Shown in pieces: positions 6,207 through 9,225 of a stretch of DNA of 9,225 bases. The translations under genes were made by a program, and so were the position numbers. Source of the DNA: Candidatus Sumerlaeota bacterium (GTDB taxonomy: Bacteria; Sumerlaeota; Sumerlaeia; JAFGJS01); the NCBI GenBank assembly GCA_016928995.1, contig JAFGJS010000112.1:1-9225 (forward strand), given 5' to 3'. The notes below the pieces were generated by a model that made no database searches, was not told where the DNA came from, and was given only the letters and a program-made list of their open reading frames with translations. Numbering within the stretch: position 1 is the first letter of the stretch; each line of letters opens with the position of its first letter.

Positions 6207-7720
6207 ACCGAATCGAACTGACATCGCTCGAGGGGTTGACTCCGGCCAGTTACAACCCGCGCAAAGTTGATCCGGCGCGGCTGGAGCTGGTCAAACTTTC
6301 CTTGCGCAAACTCGGCTGGCTTTTGCCGGTGTACGTGGCGGAAGGCGGCGAAATCCTGAGCGGCCATCAGCGCACGTTCGTCGCCCGGGATTTGCCGTTC
6401 AAGCATGCGCCCGTGGTCCGGCTGGGCGCGATGCCGGATCACATCCGCAAGGCGGTGAACATCCTGTTCAACCGCAGCACGAACGACATGGACATCGACG
6501 TGGATTCCAGTTCACTGCTGGAAAGCCTCAAGGCTTCGAACGTGTATGACCTGGCCGAAGGATTGCCCGACGTTGACGAGAGTTCGGCGTATCCTTGCAT
6601 GCGGCTGGAACAGTTGCCGCTTGAACCGCTGCTGAAGGTCAACAGCGGGCGGTGGATCCGCTACGCGGCCAACGTGGCCAAGTCGCTTTACCGGCACAAG
6701 ATCGTGATGCCCGTGGCGCTGGATCCCGACGGCGTGGTGGTCAACGGCATCGGCCGGCTGCAGATGCTGGCCGAGAAGAAAGCCAAATACGTGGAATGCG
6801 TACGACTCTCGCGCGAGCAGGCCGAGTTTGCGCGGGTCATGCTAAATCTGCTCAGCATGGATTTCGACATCCACACGAAGTACGCCGACCTGCTGCGCTA
6901 CAACTCCTTTCGCCGCGCCAGGCGCACGCGCAGCGAACTCGGCCGCGGCTTCGTGTTCGCGCTGATCGGCAACAAGCCCGCGCACACCTTCGACATTCGC
7001 GACGCCGGCGACCGCGAGCGCTGGATCAAACTCTTTGGCCGGCGCGTGCTGGATTTCGGCGCCGGGCATCTCACGGAGACCCGGATGCTGCGCGAGAATG
7101 GCGTCGACGTGACGCCCTTTGAGCCGTACCGGCTCGGAGCGGACGGCCAGATCGACAAGGCGGAAAGCGTCGCGCTGGCCCGGGAGTTTTTGCGCCATGT
7201 GGCCGAGGGCAGGCAGTGGCGTTCAATCTTCATTTCCTCCGTGCTCAACTCGGTGCCGTTCTATCAGGACCGGCTGCAGCTGGTCCGGATCTGCGCGGCG
7301 CTGTGCCACGGCATCACGCGCGTCTATGCCGTGGCGTCCTCGGACAAGCAGGACGGCAGCGGCATCATTCAGATGCGCAAGAAGTATCTGAACCAGCGCG
7401 CGTCGTCGCACGCCGGTCTGGCCTTGAGTTATGAAGAGAACGTGTACCTGGGCGACATTCAGGAACTGCCGAAGGTGCAGAAGTTTCATTCGCTGGACGA
7501 GTTCTACAGCCTCTTCAAGACGGCCTTCAACCGTGTGAAAGTCGGCTACGACACGGGCAGCAACGTCAGCGCGATCGCGCAGGGCTGCGCCGGTTTCGAC
7601 GGGCTGCTGGACGCGTTGAAATTTGAATTCGATCTGCCGTATCCGGACGGCTCGCGCATGGGGCTGGCGGATGAAGCCGTCGCCGCGTTTGAACAGCGGC
7701 TGAAGATCAAGCTCAACTGA
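6203..7720 (+). CDS. ParB-like domain(s) fused to a class I SAM methyltransferase domain
   Basis: 505 residues from GTG 6203. The first 90 residues are a ParB-like domain (SYNPRK at 16-21, EILSGHQRTFVARDL at 50-64), clearly related to the preceding gene product. Residues about 148-235 contain a second, degenerate ParB-like segment (HKIVMPVALDPDGVVVNGIGRLQML, G182-x-G-R185) joined to a helical stretch. From about 280 a class I methyltransferase fold begins: motif I RVLDFGAGHLTET (281-293), an acidic beta2 end in TPFEPYR (E307), and a motif IV-like strand SIFISSVLNSVPFYQ (341-355). The Asn-x-Val/Pro turn there resembles orphan methyltransferases of modification systems, not a classical DPPY or cytosine PCQ enzyme. 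I see neither DPPY nor PCQ. The substrate is therefore unknown; DNA is the likely target because ParB-like domains bind DNA and the locus is phage. GC usage matches its neighbours. Confidence 0.72.
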   Translation: MNRIELTSLEGLTPASYNPRKVDPARLELVKLSLRKLGWLLPVYVAEGGEILSGHQRTFVARDLPFKHAPVVRLGAMPDHIRKAVNILFNRSTNDMDIDVDSSSLLESLKASNVYDLAEGLPDVDESSAYPCMRLEQLPLEPLLKVNSGRWIRYAANVAKSLYRHKIVMPVALDPDGVVVNGIGRLQMLAEKKAKYVECVRLSREQAEFARVMLNLLSMDFDIHTKYADLLRYNSFRRARRTRSELGRGFVFALIGNKPAHTFDIRDAGDRERWIKLFGRRVLDFGAGHLTETRMLRENGVDVTPFEPYRLGADGQIDKAESVALAREFLRHVAEGRQWRSIFISSVLNSVPFYQDRLQLVRICAALCHGITRVYAVASSDKQDGSGIIQMRKKYLNQRASSHAGLALSYEENVYLGDIQELPKVQKFHSLDEFYSLFKTAFNRVKVGYDTGSNVSAIAQGCAGFDGLLDALKFEFDLPYPDGSRMGLADEAVAAFEQRLKIKLN

Positions 7721-7731
7721 AAGGAGCGACA

Positions 7732-8451
7732 ATGACCGCGACCGATGCTGTGACGCCAGAGGGCCGCTGGCGGTTCAATGATGAAGTGACGGCCTGTTTC
7801 GACGACATGCTCCAGCGCTCGATCCCGCAGTATGACGTGATGCGCCAAACAGTGTTCGACGTGGCGTGCAAATTCGTGAAGCCGCAGACGGCGATTGTGG
7901 ACCTGGGCTGCTCGCGCGGCGAGGCCCTGGCGCCGTTCGTGGACCGCTTCGGCGAAAACAACCGCTACGTGGGCGTGGAAGTCAGCGCGCCGATGCTCGA
8001 GGCCTCGCGCAAACGGTTCGAAGGGGCCGTCGCGAGGAACGCCGTTTCGATCCGCGAAATGGATCTGCGCCGGGAGTTTCCGCTCGAGCGCGCGAGCGTA
8101 ATCCTTAGCGTGCTGACGATCCAGTTCACGCCCATCGAGTACCGCCAGCAAATCGTGCATTCGGCCTTTGAACAGCTCGTTCCCGGCGGCGCGATGATCA
8201 TGGTGGAGAAGGTGCTGGGGGCGACGCACCAGATCGACCGGCTGATGGTCGACCTTTACCTGCGCATGAAAGGCGAACACGGATACTCCAACGAAGCGGT
8301 CGCGCGAAAGCGTGCCAGCCTGGAAGGCGTGCTTGTTCCGGTCACGGCCGGCTGGAACGAGGAACTGCTTTTGCAGTCCGGGTTTCGCTGCGTCGATTGT
8401 TTTTGGCGCTGGATGAATTTCGCCGCGTGGCTGGCGATCAAGGGGGATTGA
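7732..8451 (+). CDS. CmoA-like carboxy-S-adenosylmethionine synthase homologue
   Basis: 239 residues, homologous to bacterial CmoA along almost the whole length: WRFNDEV at 13-19, MLQRSIPQY (26-34), DLGCSRG (57-63), a beta2 end ending at E83, MDLRR at 110-114, LTIQF (128-132), VPGGAMIMVEK (150-160), GYSNEAVARKR (184-194) and a C-terminal WMNFAAWLAIK. CmoA makes carboxy-SAM from SAM and prephenate, used by CmoB to carboxymethylate wobble uridine in tRNA. Against the E. coli sequence as I recall it, the residue contacting the carboxyl group, Arg199, is conserved as R194, and Tyr39 as Y34. Asp89, Asn90 and Asn132 are not conserved (E83, V84, V127). It may make carboxy-SAM, or have become an ordinary methyltransferase. 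A strong AAGGAG (7721-7726) sits 5 bases before the ATG. Its placement after a ParB-methyltransferase gene suggests a DNA, not tRNA, role; that is inference. Confidence 0.82.
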   Translation: MTATDAVTPEGRWRFNDEVTACFDDMLQRSIPQYDVMRQTVFDVACKFVKPQTAIVDLGCSRGEALAPFVDRFGENNRYVGVEVSAPMLEASRKRFEGAVARNAVSIREMDLRREFPLERASVILSVLTIQFTPIEYRQQIVHSAFEQLVPGGAMIMVEKVLGATHQIDRLMVDLYLRMKGEHGYSNEAVARKRASLEGVLVPVTAGWNEELLLQSGFRCVDCFWRWMNFAAWLAIKGD

Positions 8452-8452
8452 G

Positions 8453-9034
8453 ATGGCGGAAATTGTTGTGTCCGACGAAGACCGCCGGTTGGCGCTGGCC
8501 GCCCTTGAAAAGAAGAAACAGGGCCGGCGCGTGTCGCGCGATGAATCGAACGCGCTGAAACGGGTGCAGCAGGAGCGCGAGGAGCGCCTGCGCTGGGACC
8601 ACTACCGTTCCGTGCCCAAGCGGCACTACATCGCGATGAGCGGACGCCAGGCGCGCACGGTGAACGCCCAGGCGGATTTGTACGGCTTCCCGCTGCGTGG
8701 CGACACGTTGGACCTGAGCAAGGTGTTGAAGGCCTTTCATGACTTCCTGGCCGACAACAAATTCAAACTGATGCGCGACGATCAGCCGGCCGAGAAGGCC
8801 CTGACTCCATTGGAACGGGAGCGGCATCGGCGGTTGAAACGGGAAAATGACATCGAGGAAAAGAACCTGTTTCCGAGGGAAGATATTCAGCAGATGCATG
8901 ATTATCTAAGCTCGTTGCTGCGGTCCGCCACTGATGTCCTTCAGCGCAAGCATGGCCGCGAAGCGAAGGCCATCATCGACGAAGTGATTCAGCGATTCGA
9001 GGAAGAGCTTCAGAAATGCATGAAAAGGAAATGA
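8453..9034 (+). CDS. Terminase small subunit-like DNA-binding protein (Nu1-like)
   Basis: 193 residues starting one base after the CmoA-like stop, with AGGGGGA at 8441-8447 upstream. Residues 1-50 are strongly charged and helical (EKKKQGRRVSRDE). Residues about 52-100 look like a winged-helix/HTH with a Nu1-type layout: a helix-turn-helix-like SGRQARTVNAQADLYGFPLRG followed by the LDLSKVLKAFHDFL helix. Residues about 117-145 form a coiled-coil-like basic/acidic stretch (ERERHRRLKRENDIEEKNL) ending in FPRED, as in lambda Nu1-like small terminases. A C-terminal helical bundle with many Arg/Lys/Glu residues ends the protein. A small terminase recognises phage DNA for packaging and regulates the large subunit, which appears to start just downstream. 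The HTH call is moderate; a general phage DNA-binding protein is the alternative. Confidence 0.62.
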   Translation: MAEIVVSDEDRRLALAALEKKKQGRRVSRDESNALKRVQQEREERLRWDHYRSVPKRHYIAMSGRQARTVNAQADLYGFPLRGDTLDLSKVLKAFHDFLADNKFKLMRDDQPAEKALTPLERERHRRLKRENDIEEKNLFPREDIQQMHDYLSSLLRSATDVLQRKHGREAKAIIDEVIQRFEEELQKCMKRK

Positions 9035-9043
9035 TGTTTCACA

Positions 9044-9225
9044 ATGGCCTTTAGTCTCTTGCATCGATCCGCCGCCGAGGGCCTTCGCTTCACGGCGAAC
9101 GTGAAAGTTCGCGACCTGCGCACAATGGCGCAATTCGCCGAGGAAGAGATCCGCATTCCGGATGATCCCACGCATCCGGGTTATCGCATCAATGAACAGC
9201 CGTCGATCCGGCATTGGTTCGAGGC
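9044..9225 (+). CDS. Probable phage terminase large subunit (GpA-like), N-terminus only
   Basis: The frame from ATG 9044 stays open to the end of the window, giving 60 complete codons. The end falls outside the sequence. The visible residues include the pattern MAQFAEEEIRIPDDPTHPG followed by YRINEQPSIRHWFEA. This resembles the N-terminal region of GpA-type terminase large subunits (an acidic helix, a proline-rich turn, then a Gln-Pro and Arg-x-Trp segment before the ATPase domain). The ATPase motifs that would prove it lie beyond the window. The location directly after a small-terminase-like gene agrees. No good Shine-Dalgarno lies in front; an AAGGA at 9025-9029 is about 15 bases away, so the start is moderately certain. 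Confidence 0.55.
   Translation, partial: MAFSLLHRSAAEGLRFTANVKVRDLRTMAQFAEEEIRIPDDPTHPGYRINEQPSIRHWFE

Overview
This window reads as part of a tailed-phage or prophage genome, or a phage-like mobile element. All genes lie on the + strand and are tightly packed. Most junctions overlap by 1-4 bases or lie within a few bases of each other, and several starts have good Shine-Dalgarno sequences. The genes are GC-rich and look bacterial. The host cannot be read from the sequence. The style of the small-terminase-like protein and the ParB-like genes reminds me of PVC-group (Planctomycetes/Verrucomicrobia) metagenomic phages, but that is a weak impression.

Left block (1-5002), nucleic-acid metabolism and replication: an unrecognised 5'-truncated gene with a Lys/Ala tail; a DUF1064-type PD-(D/E)XK nuclease; a protein ending in a J domain with an intact HPD motif; an XPB/UvsW-like superfamily 2 helicase; and a 796-aa primase-helicase with a CHC2-like domain lacking metal ligands, a Toprim domain and a superfamily 3 (D5/P4-type) helicase. 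The five genes are contiguous and probably form one operon.

Middle (5003-5549): a sharply AT-rich island with no convincing gene. It holds eleven copies of the pentamer TGACA. Six are on the + strand to the left and five are on the - strand to the right. Five left/right pairs mirror each other to within one base around position 5238, and an alternating A/T tract lies just left of the centre. This is the most striking structure in the window. Because it lies directly downstream of the primase-helicase, a replication origin is my first hypothesis. A partition site or operator array is the alternative.

Right block (5550-9225), DNA modification and packaging: a ParB/Srx-fold protein; a 505-aa protein with a ParB-like N-terminus, a second ParB-like segment and a class I methyltransferase domain; a full-length homologue of CmoA, the carboxy-S-adenosylmethionine synthase; a small-terminase-like DNA-binding protein; and the start of a probable large terminase cut by the window edge. 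Two ParB-like genes, an orphan methyltransferase and a CmoA homologue next to the terminase suggest a DNA-modification module. It may use carboxy-SAM or another SAM derivative, but this is inference.
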